A DNA stretch of 64,000 bases from Mesorhizobium sp. AR07. Its GTDB lineage: Bacteria; Pseudomonadota; Alphaproteobacteria; Rhizobiales; Rhizobiaceae. Under the pieces are notes generated by a model that did not search any database, was not told where the DNA came from, and was given only the letters and a program-made list of their open reading frames with translations. Within the stretch, counting starts at the first letter, position 1. Each line of letters starts with the position of its first letter. This document shows positions 47,007 through 56,377 of the stretch, in pieces. Location of the stretch: assembly GCF_024746815.1 (NCBI RefSeq), contig NZ_CP080525.1, positions 5,574,501 through 5,638,500 of the forward strand, given 5' to 3'. The translations under genes were made by a program, and so were the position numbers.

Positions 47007-47873
47007 TCACGCGCCGGGCTTGATGTAGCTCTTGTATACCCAGCCGTGCTTGCCGTTGTAGACGATCTCGCACCACTGCTTGCAGCCCATCAGTTGCACT
47101 GAAGTCCGGGCCGGTATTGTGCCGATGGCGGCAGCTCCCTTCTTTGGGGCACTGCGCATGGTCACGGACCGCAGGATCCGTCCGGTTCCGGCGGTTGCGA
47201 CCTTGCGTGGCTTCGCCTTGGCCTGGCTGCCGTCGCCTTCCGCTGCTGCTGGCTGCTGCCCCGGCACTTGCGGCTGCACCGCGGGGATGGCGGCGGTCCG
47301 CGCGCTATCGGGATTGCTGCCGGTCGGCGGGGTCGGCGCGGCAACCTTGGCAAGTTCGGTGCTGGCATCGGTATCGGCTGCCGGCTGCGCGAATGCCACC
47401 GCCGCCTTGTCCGGCGCTTGTTCAGCCTGGTTCGCCACCTGGGCGGGAGCAGGGGAGTCGGAAGCGGATGCGGCCTTCGACTGCGGACCGGTCCAACGGG
47501 GATCATTGGCCGGGAGCGCCGGTATGATGGCTTTCGCTGCCACCAAGGTCGGTGAAACCTGGTCGGACTTGCGCGCTGGCCGCGGCACGGCTGCTGCGGC
47601 CACTGCTGTTCCTACCGGGGCTACTTTCGTCGTCTTCACCGGAATGGCTGGAATGGTCTGCTCGGGCGCCGCCGCCGCTTGCCTGTCATTGGCCGGCAAC
47701 GCCAGCCACAGCGCCACGGCGGCGACGCCAAGCAGCGCGGCCGTGCCGATCGCGGCGATCACCAGATGCGAGTTCGAACGGACCTCATGCCAGAAGGACG
47801 GCCGCATGTCATATCCGAACTGCATGGCAAAGCGCCGACGTTCCGGCGTACCGAAACTGAAGGGCTCTTTCAC
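47007..47873 (-). CDS. Membrane-anchored SH3-domain protein
   Basis: The GTG at 47873 is chosen because GGAGGT precedes it by seven bases; an ATG at 47888 lies on that ribosome site. The product is 288 residues. A short cytosolic segment is followed by one membrane helix (LVIAAIGTAALLGVAAVALWL, about 38-58). A long Pro/Ala/Gln-rich linker of about 150 residues follows. The C-terminal bacterial SH3 (SH3_3) domain comes last, from GRILRSVTMRSAPKKGAAAIG to HGWVYKSYIKPGA. Such domains bind peptidoglycan or partner proteins in the periplasm. It converges on the preceding SDR gene. Confidence 0.8.
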   Translation of the reverse strand: MKEPFSFGTPERRRFAMQFGYDMRPSFWHEVRSNSHLVIAAIGTAALLGVAAVALWLALPANDRQAAAAPEQTIPAIPVKTTKVAPVGTAVAAAAVPRPARKSDQVSPTLVAAKAIIPALPANDPRWTGPQSKAASASDSPAPAQVANQAEQAPDKAAVAFAQPAADTDASTELAKVAAPTPPTGSNPDSARTAAIPAVQPQVPGQQPAAAEGDGSQAKAKPRKVATAGTGRILRSVTMRSAPKKGAAAIGTIPARTSVQLMGCKQWCEIVYNGKHGWVYKSYIKPGA

Positions 47874-48203
47874 TCTTGCCACCTCCATAAGCGGGCCGAT
47901 GTTCTTTCGATCGGTGCCGGAAGTACGGTCTACGATCGGCATCGGTCCCAAAATCAACGCGGGCAAGCCCGCAGCAATCCCCGAATAATCGCCCAGAAGC
48001 GGGACTTTTCGCCCGCGATTGTGGCATCAGTACGCCATAACAAAGGATTCTGCGCCTTTGCCGGGAATTGCGCAATGCGTCGCTTGGGCAACAAATATTA
48101 CAATATTACATCAGATCAGAGCGGCTAAAGCGCGACGCGCTTTAGGTCCTTGTTTTAGGCATGCCGTTGTCCCAAAACCGGGACCGCTTTTGGGCGACAT
48201 GCA
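47874..48203. other. Intergenic region between puuB and the SH3 gene
   Basis: About 330 bases. The right-hand 80 bases are the Rhizobiales-type palindromic repeat at 48125-48206. The remainder holds the leader and promoter of the SH3 gene and nothing else recognisable. Confidence 0.6.
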
Positions 48204-48206
48204 TTA
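48125..48206. repeat. Intergenic palindromic repeat that supplies the puuB stop codon
   Basis: Arms CTAAAGCGCG and CGCGCTTTAG around a central A form a perfect dyad at 48125-48145. It is followed by a second imperfect inverted pair with GTCCCAAAACCGGGACC and TTTTGGGCGACATGC. This combination is familiar as an abundant intergenic repeat of Rhizobiales chromosomes. The terminal GCATTA includes the TAA stop codon of puuB (48204-48206 read on the minus strand). Confidence 0.75.
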
Positions 48207-49490
48207 AATCCTGTCCCGCAGCGCGAACCAGTTGAGCGCCAGGAAAAGCAACGGCGCGCGGAAACGCCGGCCACCGGGGAACGGCGGGATCTTCAGATCC
48301 TCGATCAGCTTCAGCCGGTCGCGGTTGCCGGCAACGGTCTCGGCATAGAGCTTGCCGAAGAAGTTCGACAGCATGACGCCGTGACCGGAATAGCCGCCGG
48401 CCGAGATCACATTGGGCATCACTTCGCGTACGAACGGTTTTCTCGGCACCGTGATGCCGACATAGCCGCCCCAGCCATGCGTGATCTCGACATCCCTGAG
48501 TGCCGGATACAATTCCGCGATCTGACGGCGGATGTGGATGTGGATATCCTTGGGATCGTTGACGCCATAGACCTCGCGTCCGCCGAACAGCAGCCGCCCG
48601 TCCTTGGATCTGCGGAAATAGCGCACGACGAAGCGGGAATCGTCGACCGCCTCGCCGCCCGGCAGCACGGTCGAATCCGCTCCCAGAGGCACCGTCGCAC
48701 CGATGAACGACCCGATCGGCATGATGTGCGCCGCGCTCACCGGCTCAAGCGTGCCGCCATAGGCGTTGACCGCGATCAGGCATTTCTGCGCTGAAACCGT
48801 ACCTCTCGGCGTTGAAACCTTCACCTTGCCGCCACTGGAAATGATGCCGGTCGACGGCGTCTCCTCGAACAGCTGCGCGCCGGCTTGCGCCGCCACCCGC
48901 GCGGTGCCGATCACCAGCTTCATCGGATGGATGTGGCCGGTGCCGGTGTCGCGCGTGCCGCCGAAATAGGCGGTCGAGCCCAGCCGCTCCGCGGTCTCCT
49001 TGGCGTCCATGAAGGAAATATGCGGGTAGGAAAAACGGCTCGCCATGATCTCGGCATGCGCCTTGTAGTCGTCGACATAGCGCGGCTTGTGCGCCACCGA
49101 GAGCTGGCCGGGCATGTAGTCGATATCGATCTGGTTGGCGGCGGCGAATTCGAGGAGATGCGCCTTCGCCTCTTCGGCAAGATCGAACAGCGCCTTGGCG
49201 CGGGAGAAACCATACTCGGCTTCCAGGTCCTCCACCCAGGCGCGCTGGCCGGTGCCAAGCTGGCCGCCATTGCGCCCCGATGCGCCATCCCCGAAGCGAT
49301 ACGCCTCGATCAAAACGACATTGGCCCCTGCCTTGGCCAGATGCGTTGCCGCCGACAGCCCGGTAAAACCGCCGCCAATGATGACGACGTCGCATGTCCG
49401 GTCGCCGTCCAGCACCGGGTATTCGGGTCGTGGCCCGGCGGTGTCCTCATACCAGGAACGGCCGGGGGAGATCGGGGATTGGTAGGGCAT
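48204..49490 (-). CDS. puuB: Gamma-glutamylputrescine oxidase-like FAD enzyme
   Basis: A 428-residue DadA-type flavoprotein. The dinucleotide motif VVIIGGGFTGLSAATHLAKAG is near residues 34-54, GASGRNGGQLGTGQR near 69-83, and the late GGYSGHGVMLSNFFGKL is the C-terminal FAD contact. It would oxidise gamma-glutamylputrescine in the putrescine degradation pathway. It sits 166 bases downstream of the PuuA-like gene on the same strand, with tandem heptanucleotide repeats in between. Its stop codon lies in a palindromic repeat. An alternative amino acid or opine oxidase role cannot be excluded. Confidence 0.82.
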   Translation of the reverse strand: MPYQSPISPGRSWYEDTAGPRPEYPVLDGDRTCDVVIIGGGFTGLSAATHLAKAGANVVLIEAYRFGDGASGRNGGQLGTGQRAWVEDLEAEYGFSRAKALFDLAEEAKAHLLEFAAANQIDIDYMPGQLSVAHKPRYVDDYKAHAEIMASRFSYPHISFMDAKETAERLGSTAYFGGTRDTGTGHIHPMKLVIGTARVAAQAGAQLFEETPSTGIISSGGKVKVSTPRGTVSAQKCLIAVNAYGGTLEPVSAAHIMPIGSFIGATVPLGADSTVLPGGEAVDDSRFVVRYFRRSKDGRLLFGGREVYGVNDPKDIHIHIRRQIAELYPALRDVEITHGWGGYVGITVPRKPFVREVMPNVISAGGYSGHGVMLSNFFGKLYAETVAGNRDRLKLIEDLKIPPFPGGRRFRAPLLFLALNWFALRDRI

Positions 49491-49529
49491 GATGCGGCGA
49501 AGACTCGGGGATTTGGAAGGGTGAGAAAG

Positions 49530-49571
49530 CGAATAGCGAGTAGAGAGTAGAGAGTAGAGAGTAGCGAATAG
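49530..49571. repeat. Heptanucleotide array, left arm
   Basis: Six 7-base units, CGAATAG, CGAGTAG, AGAGTAG three times and CGAATAG, lie 40-81 bases upstream of the puuB start codon. Read on the other strand, the two end units match the units of the right-hand array, so the region can fold into an imperfect hairpin. Confidence 0.85.
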
Positions 49572-49592
49572 GGAAGGCAGCCGGTATTACTT

Positions 49593-49655
49593 CTATTCGC
49601 TATTCGCTATTCGCTATTCGCTATTCGCTATTCGCTATTCGCTATTCGCTATTCG
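49593..49655. repeat. Heptanucleotide array, right arm, nine perfect CTATTCG units
   Basis: Nine exact consecutive copies of the 7-base unit CTATTCG occupy 63 bases and begin one base past the puuA stop codon. The unit is not a multiple of three, but lies outside genes. A perfect array this long is prone to slippage, so its copy number probably varies between strains. Confidence 0.95.
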
Positions 49656-49656
49656 C

Positions 49657-51093
49657 CTAAACATTGAGCAACAAATACTCCCGCTCCCACGGGCTGATCA
49701 CTTCCATGAAGGTCTCGAATTCCGCCCGCTTGATCGCCGCATAGGTGGCGGCGAAGGACTTGCCCAGATGCGCGCAGAGTTCCTCATCGCCCTCGAACAG
49801 GTCGACGGCTTCGAGCAGGCCGCGCGGCAGGTCGATCTCGTCGGCGTTGGCGGTGGTCAGGACGGGAGGCTCAGCCTTGATCTTGTTGGTGATCCCGATC
49901 AGCCCGCAGGCCAGCGATGCCGCCAGCGCCAGATAGGGGTTGGCATCGGAGGACGGAATGCGGTTTTCGACGCGCCGCGCCGCCGGATCCGAGCGTGGCA
50001 CGCGGAACGCAGTGGTACGGTTGTCGTAACCCCATTTGTTGTTGACCGGAGCCGACGCCGCCTGCGTCAGCCGGCGATAAGAATTGACATAGGGCGCGAA
50101 CATCACCAGCGCGTTCGGCACATGCTTCTGCATGCCGCCGATAAAATGGAAGAAATCTTCGGTCTCCGAGCCGTCTTGGGCAGAGAAGATGTTCTGTCCG
50201 GTCTTCTTGTCGATGATCGACTGGTGAATATGCATCGCCGAGCCGGGCTGTCCCTGGATGGGCTTGGCCATGAACGTGGCATAGATCTCGTGCTTGAGTG
50301 CCGCCTCACGAATGGTGCGCTTGAACATGAACACCTGGTCGGCCAGTTCGATCGGGTCGCCGTGGCGCAGATTGATCTCAAGCTGACCGGCGCCCTCCTC
50401 GTGGATGAGCGTGTCGATCTCCAGGCCCTGGCTTTCGGAGAAATGGTAGATGTCGTCGATCAGTTCGTCGAACTCGTTGACGCCGGCGATCGAATAGCCC
50501 GCGCCGCCGCCGATGGCGCGCCCCGAGCGGCCGACAGGCGGGGTCAGGGGATAGTCCGGATCCGGGTTCTTGCGCACCAGGTAGAATTCGATCTCGGGCG
50601 CCACCACCGGCTTCAGGCCGAGCTTGTCATAGGCAGCCACCACCCGCTTCAACACGTTGCGCGGGGTGAACTCGACCGAGCGACCATCCTGGTGGACGAG
50701 ATCGCAGATGACCGCGGCCGTCGGGTCTTCTTCCCACGGCACCACCGTCAGCGTCGACAGGTCGGGCATCAGTTTGAGGTCGCCGTCATCCTCGGGATAA
50801 TGGAAGCCGTTGCCATCCTCGGGGTAGCCGCCGGAAATCGTCGTCATGAAGACAGCCGACGGCAGTGCCAGCGAGGTGTTGGAGGTGAATTTCTTCGACG
50901 GCATCATCTTGCCGCGCGCGACGCCGGCCTGATCGGGCGTGATGCACTCGATGTCCTCGATGCCGCGCCATTCCAGCCAGGCGCTGACTTCCTTCCAGTT
51001 CTTGACGCCACGCTGGTTCTTGACAAAGGCAGGTGTGCGGACACGTCCTCCGCGGCTCGACGGACGGACTTCCTTTTTTGCAGGCGGCATCAT
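49657..51093 (-). CDS. puuA: Gamma-glutamylputrescine synthetase-like glutamine synthetase family protein
   Basis: A 478-residue GlnA-type protein. The catalytic beta-barrel motifs are visible as APEIEFYLVRK near residues 165-175, EGAGQLEINLRHG and SAMHIHQSIIDKKTGQN, with NNKWGYDNRTTAFRVPRS at the active site and NRIPSSDANPYLALAA near the C-terminus. Together with the following PuuB-like oxidase it resembles the ATP-dependent gamma-glutamylation route of putrescine degradation. It is divergent from the HAD gene. The start (ATG ATG) is close to the family length. Polyamine specificity is inferred from the pairing with puuB and with the putrescine transporter downstream. Confidence 0.85.
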   Translation of the reverse strand: MMPPAKKEVRPSSRGGRVRTPAFVKNQRGVKNWKEVSAWLEWRGIEDIECITPDQAGVARGKMMPSKKFTSNTSLALPSAVFMTTISGGYPEDGNGFHYPEDDGDLKLMPDLSTLTVVPWEEDPTAAVICDLVHQDGRSVEFTPRNVLKRVVAAYDKLGLKPVVAPEIEFYLVRKNPDPDYPLTPPVGRSGRAIGGGAGYSIAGVNEFDELIDDIYHFSESQGLEIDTLIHEEGAGQLEINLRHGDPIELADQVFMFKRTIREAALKHEIYATFMAKPIQGQPGSAMHIHQSIIDKKTGQNIFSAQDGSETEDFFHFIGGMQKHVPNALVMFAPYVNSYRRLTQAASAPVNNKWGYDNRTTAFRVPRSDPAARRVENRIPSSDANPYLALAASLACGLIGITNKIKAEPPVLTTANADEIDLPRGLLEAVDLFEGDEELCAHLGKSFAATYAAIKRAEFETFMEVISPWEREYLLLNV

Positions 51094-51223
51094 TCACCAG
51101 ATTGGGTTGCGGATTGTGGAGTATAGCCGTGCCCCGCCGTGGAAGGGAAGGGGAGCCACGCCGGGCATTGACTGAGGCGGTTGAAAATCACGCCAATCGG
51201 CTTAGTTTCGCCCGTCCCAATCC

Positions 51224-51289
51224 AATCGAGACCCCAATCCCAATCGAGACCCAATCTTAATCGAGACCCAATCTTAATCGAGACATTGC
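51224..51289. repeat. Tandem 17-18-bp repeat abutting the HAD gene start
   Basis: AATCGAGACCCAATCTT occurs twice exactly. It is preceded by an 18-base variant ending CCCC and followed by a 14-base partial copy that ends directly before the ATG at 51290. The array therefore occupies the position of the ribosome binding site of the HAD gene. Confidence 0.85.
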
Positions 51290-52006
51290 ATGCGGCAAGA
51301 CGGCAAACTGACGACGATCGGCTTCGACGCCGACGATACGCTCTGGCAGAACGAGCAGTTCTTCCGCATGACGGAGAAGCGCTTTGCGGCCATGCTTGCC
51401 GATCATGGCGAGGCCGGACATATCTCGGCACGACTGCTGGAGGCTGAAAGGCGCAACCTTGCCGTCTATGGCTTCGGCATCAAGGGCTTTACGCTGTCGA
51501 TGATCGAAACGGCGATCGAGGTCACCGACGGTCGTGTGCCGGCCTCGGTCATATCAGGGATTCTCGATGCCGGCCGCGAAATGCTGAGCCATCCGATCGA
51601 GGCCTTGCCGCATGCGCGCGAGACTATCGAGAAGCTTGCCGGCGCATTCCGCCTCGTGCTGATCACCAAGGGCGACCTCTTCGACCAGGAGCGCAAGCTG
51701 GCCGGGTCGGGCCTCGGAGATCTGTTCGACGCGGTCGAGATCGTCAGCGACAAGAGTGCCGCCACCTATGCCCGCCTCTTCAGCCGCCACGGCGATGGTC
51801 CGGCAAGAAGCATGATGGTCGGCAATTCGCTGAAGTCGGATGTGGTGCCGGCCATCGAGGCCGGCGGTTGGGGTGTGCACGTGCCGCATGAACTGACCTG
51901 GGTGCTGGAGCATGTCGAAGCTCCGCTAGCCGAGCCACGCTTCCGCCAGATACCCGATCTCGGACAACTGCCGGGACTGGTGGAAAGCATCACCAACCCA
52001 GGCTGA
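51290..52006 (+). CDS. HAD-superfamily hydrolase
   Basis: A 238-residue protein of the haloacid dehalogenase superfamily. The nucleophile and general acid aspartates are D13 and D15 in FDADDTLW. Motif II is VLITKGDLFDQERKL, and the motif IV region GNSLKSDVVPAIEAGGWGVHV is near the C-terminus. A small helical cap lies between. Such enzymes are usually phosphatases, and the natural substrate is not evident. It is divergent from puuA, and no ordinary ribosome binding site precedes the start, where the tandem repeat lies. Confidence 0.82.
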   Translation: MRQDGKLTTIGFDADDTLWQNEQFFRMTEKRFAAMLADHGEAGHISARLLEAERRNLAVYGFGIKGFTLSMIETAIEVTDGRVPASVISGILDAGREMLSHPIEALPHARETIEKLAGAFRLVLITKGDLFDQERKLAGSGLGDLFDAVEIVSDKSAATYARLFSRHGDGPARSMMVGNSLKSDVVPAIEAGGWGVHVPHELTWVLEHVEAPLAEPRFRQIPDLGQLPGLVESITNPG

Positions 52007-52037
52007 TTGCGGGGCTCAGCGGTTGATATCGCAGGCG

Positions 52038-52445
52038 TCAGCGATTGATCAGGCGATCGATCACCGGTTGCAGCCGTTCGGGTGTGATCGGTTTGGCGAC
52101 CACCGCATCGATGATGCTCGACAGGCCCAGGCTCTCCGGTGTGCCATTCTTGGTTGAAAGCAGGATCACCGGCGGAAGTGATTTTCCCGAGGTCCGCCGC
52201 AACGCGTCGATGCTGGACAACAGATTGTCGCAGTCCTTGTTGTCGGCGCCGCCATCAAGGACAACGGCACCGGGAATGAGGGACCGCAAGATCTTTGCCG
52301 CAGTGTCTGGGGATTCCGAGATTGGCTTGAGCCCGGATCGCTCGACGATCTTCGAAATCACCACGCGATTGATTGGTGATCTCCCGACGACCAGCACCTG
52401 CGACGGATCACGGATCGTCTCAGCGCTCGAGTCGCGGCCAACCAT
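52038..52445 (-). CDS. Stand-alone degenerate receiver-domain protein
   Basis: A 135-residue protein resembling a CheY receiver: beta-1 VLVVGRSPIN, an aspartate D64 in VVLDGGADN, LLSTKNG and AVVAKPITPERL with lysine K118. The acidic pair that binds magnesium is replaced by G21-R22, so normal phosphorylation is doubtful. The start ATG at 52445 is uncertain because the frame is open to a GTG at 52490. It converges with the HAD gene and has no kinase partner in the window. It may be a pseudo-receiver acting by binding. Confidence 0.65.
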   Translation of the reverse strand: MVGRDSSAETIRDPSQVLVVGRSPINRVVISKIVERSGLKPISESPDTAAKILRSLIPGAVVLDGGADNKDCDNLLSSIDALRRTSGKSLPPVILLSTKNGTPESLGLSSIIDAVVAKPITPERLQPVIDRLINR

Positions 52446-52661
52446 ATTTAGATGTCTTGGAGACTCGCCTTCGCGATTCACTGGGCACACAAGTCGGCCA
52501 AGAAGCTCGCCCCTATTTCAATGCAGAGTTGAAATCTGGAGAGCAATTGGCGTGAGATCGCGGCCCATGTCAAGTTGAAATAAAAGCCCCCGAAATCGTA
52601 CCCTCGGCGATGAATTTGAAGCAACGCTACTGTACTGAACTGTCCACAGGGCGGGCTGCGT

Positions 52662-52700
52662 AAAAAGAAAATTCACCTGCGCAGAGACTGCGCAGGTGAA
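52662..52700 (-). terminator. Strong rho-independent terminator after the aceA operon
   Basis: TTCACCTGCGCAG and CTGCGCAGGTGAA form a perfect 13-bp stem with a three-base loop AGA (plus-strand reading). On the minus strand it is followed by TTTTCTTTTTA. It lies 22 bases downstream of the small gene that follows aceA. Confidence 0.9.
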
Positions 52701-52722
52701 GGCTCGGTTGAGTGGATTTCGA

Positions 52723-52965
52723 TCAGCCGTGGCTCTGCTGGGTGACGATCACCGGGATCAGCAGATCGCCCCAGTTGCCGTCGCCGCCGTGATGTCGTGC
52801 CGAGCGCACGAGCTCCACCGAGACGCCGGCCTCGACCGCCTTCATCACCGACTGGTTGAGGCGGTGCAGGTCGTTGGCCAGCATGCGGATCGTCGCTTGC
52901 TGGTCGACGCTCATCGTTGTGGACTGTTCCTCGGCCCGTTCCTTGACGCGGCTTATCGATGCCAT
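52723..52965 (-). CDS. Small conserved hypothetical protein downstream of aceA
   Basis: An 80-residue protein of unknown function. The first two-thirds are helical and charged (RVKERAEEQSTTMSVDQQ, LANDLHRLNQSVMKAVEAGVSVEL). The C-terminus holds a GNWGDLLIPVIV segment. An excellent AAGGAG precedes its ATG by seven bases. It starts 57 bases after the aceA stop and ends before a strong terminator, so it is co-transcribed with isocitrate lyase. No recognised domain or signal peptide is seen. Confidence 0.75.
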   Translation of the reverse strand: MASISRVKERAEEQSTTMSVDQQATIRMLANDLHRLNQSVMKAVEAGVSVELVRSARHHGGDGNWGDLLIPVIVTQQSHG

Positions 52966-53021
52966 TGGTGTTCTCCTTGTTTCTCAAGCCCTGTTGGGCG
53001 TTTCCTCGGTGTTCTCGTTCG

Positions 53022-54311
<1,290 letters not shown>

Positions 54312-54376
54312 TGGTCACTCCGAAAAATTGCTGCACTATGTCCGGGCGTCAATCATCTGGCTCCGGAGTATGACTG

Positions 54377-54475
54377 AATTTACATTGCGGTGCGAAATAG
54401 GCCAGAAAAATCAAGAAATTCGCCCGGATATAAAGGAAAACCTGTGTTGCGTTTGACAGGGAGCTAATGTAAATT
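54377..54475. promoter_or_regulatory. Paired inverted boxes between aceA and its divergent regulator
   Basis: AATTTACATT (54377-54386) and its reverse complement AATGTAAATT (54466-54475) lie 80 bases apart in the 236-base divergent region. They face the two start codons in opposite orientation. Such a layout suggests binding by the adjacent HTH regulator, probably controlling both genes and itself. Inference only. Confidence 0.5.
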
Positions 54476-54547
54476 TGTCATAGTTGTAAAAGGCTGGCAC
54501 GGTGAAGATTGCCGTGAGGCTGTGTAAAATCCTGTCAAAGGCAGTCA

Positions 54548-55990
54548 ATGGCTGATCAGAAGATTTTCGCCGGGCCGCGCATCCGCCGCATCCGCAACGC
54601 CAAGGGCCTGACCCAGACGGCGATGGCCGAGGGTCTCGGCATCTCGCCGTCCTATCTCAACCTGATCGAGCGCAACCAGCGGCCATTGACGGTGCAGCTG
54701 ATCCTGAAACTGGCGTCGGTCTACAAGGTCGATCCGCACGAACTGCAGGGCGAGGCAAAGGGGTCAGTCGCCGCCTTGAAGGAAGTGTTCACCGATCCTC
54801 TGCTGGTCGGCGAATTGCCGGGAGATCAGGAACTGATCGAGCTTGCCGAGGCGGCGCCCAACGCGTCCGCGGCGGTGATAAAACTGTTCCGCGCCTATCG
54901 CGAACAGGCCGAACGCCTGTCCGACCTCAATGAACTCCTGGCGCGCGAAGGTCGGGCGACGGCACTGTCCGGCGCCCGCCTGCCGATCGACGAGGTGCAC
55001 GAGATTTTCGAGCGCCGGCCGAACCATTTCGCCGCTCTCGAGGAGGAGGCCGCGGCGTTCACCTCGGTGCTCGATCCCGGCGACGATTTGTTCGGCGCGC
55101 TGAAGGCCTGGCTGAAGCGCGAATATGGCATCGTGGTCAAGGTGCTGCCGGTCGCCACCATGCCGAACTGGCGCCGCCGCTACGACCGTCATTCGCAGCG
55201 CCTGTTCCTGTCCGAACGCCTGTCGCCGTTCGACCAGCTGCGTGAAGTCGCGATGGAGGCCTGCCTGATCCGCATGACGGTCGCGGTCGCCGGCGACATC
55301 CAGGCGCTCAAGCTGACCACCGACGAGGCCCGCCGTCTCGCTCGTTTCGAGCTCGGCCGCTATGCCGCGCATGCGCTGATGATGCCCTACCAGGCCTTTC
55401 ACGCGGCTGCCGTACGCGCCCGCTACGATATCGACGTCTTGCGTTCGCGCTTCGGCGTCTCCTTCGAACAGGCGGCGAACCGGCTGACCATGCTGCAGCG
55501 GCAAGGCGCGCTCGGCGTGCCGTTCTTCATGCTGGAGGTCGACAATGCCGGCAACCGCTTCCGCAAGGCCGGCAGCCAGGGCTTTCCGCAAAGCCGCTTT
55601 GGCGGCGGCTGTCCCAAGCTCCCCGTGCATGTCGCCTTCTCTCAGCCCGGCCAGATCTTCGTCGAAGCGGTGGAGATGCCGGACGGCGCCGAATTCCTGT
55701 GCATCGCCCGCACGCTGGAGGGACCGCAAGGCGCGTTCTCGGAACGTCCGCGCCGCACGGCGCTGCTGCTCGGCTGCGACATCGGCTTTCGCGACGACAT
55801 CGTCTACGGCGCGGCACTTCCCGGCGCGGCAATCACCGCCAAGGCGGGCAGCATAGCTGCGACGCCGGTCGGGCCTGCCTGCCGGCTTTGCGAACGCGCC
55901 GGCTGCCTGGCGCGCGCCGAGCCACCGGTGACGCGTCCGCTCGGCCTCGACGAGATGGTGACGGGCTTGAGCGCCTTCGACTTCCAGTAG
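54548..55990 (+). CDS. RamB/PccR-type short-chain acyl-CoA-responsive regulator
   Basis: A 480-residue regulator. The XRE helix-turn-helix is at residues 9-64 (RIRNAKGLTQTAMAEGLGIS, SYLNLIERNQRPL). A central domain resembles IrrE/ImmA proteins but lacks the HEXXH metal motif at the expected place (FDQLREVAMEACLIR). A C-terminal DUF2083-like domain ends with cysteines in CRLCERAGC. Such proteins sense acyl-CoA status and control acetate or propionate genes. Divergence from aceA supports control of the glyoxylate shunt. Confidence 0.85.
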   Translation: MADQKIFAGPRIRRIRNAKGLTQTAMAEGLGISPSYLNLIERNQRPLTVQLILKLASVYKVDPHELQGEAKGSVAALKEVFTDPLLVGELPGDQELIELAEAAPNASAAVIKLFRAYREQAERLSDLNELLAREGRATALSGARLPIDEVHEIFERRPNHFAALEEEAAAFTSVLDPGDDLFGALKAWLKREYGIVVKVLPVATMPNWRRRYDRHSQRLFLSERLSPFDQLREVAMEACLIRMTVAVAGDIQALKLTTDEARRLARFELGRYAAHALMMPYQAFHAAAVRARYDIDVLRSRFGVSFEQAANRLTMLQRQGALGVPFFMLEVDNAGNRFRKAGSQGFPQSRFGGGCPKLPVHVAFSQPGQIFVEAVEMPDGAEFLCIARTLEGPQGAFSERPRRTALLLGCDIGFRDDIVYGAALPGAAITAKAGSIAATPVGPACRLCERAGCLARAEPPVTRPLGLDEMVTGLSAFDFQ

Positions 55991-56377
55991 GGCCATGTTC
56001 CAGTGAACCGCAGGTCAATCGCGTATGGGAAGCTGAGGCTTTCGCTCTACGAACACCCCCACCCCTAACCCCTCCCCACAAGGGGGAGGGAGACTTCCGT
56101 TGGTGCCGATCTCGGCAAATTGCCTGCTTTTCAATGCCAAAAGAGGAAGTAAAGGGCACGCGGCAGCGTTCCCTCCCCCTTGTGGGGAGGGTTAGGGTGG
56201 GGGTCCTTCTTCGCAAGAATCCATATGCGATTGCCCCACGGGAGCGAGGGCGAGGTGCCACAATTGTCGCCGGTCGCTGGCTCACCCCCGGCATGCGCCT
56301 TTGCGGTACGCGAACAGGGTATCTTTTTGTCGTCCCTTGCGCATCGTCCCGTCCACAAAAGCTCGACAGTCGCGCCC
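55991..56377. other. Intergenic region between the acyl-CoA regulator and the EamA exporter
   Basis: About 387 bases. The first half is occupied by the palindromic repeat at 56056-56203. The second half presumably contains the promoter of the exporter gene. No small gene is supported. Confidence 0.6.
56056..56203. repeat. Palindromic repeat with 35-bp G/C-rich terminal inverted repeats
   Basis: The left arm contains CCCCACCCCTAACCCCTCCC and ACAAGGGGGAGGGA. The right arm is its reverse complement with TCCCTCCCCCTTGTGGGG and TTAGGGTGGGGG. The roughly 80-base core differs from the other elements in the window. This arm sequence is a common intergenic repeat in rhizobial genomes. Confidence 0.8.

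Noticed and set aside
49530..49655. Possible CRISPR array
   Set aside because: Units are seven bases and adjoin without spacers, and no cas genes are present. It is a simple tandem repeat.
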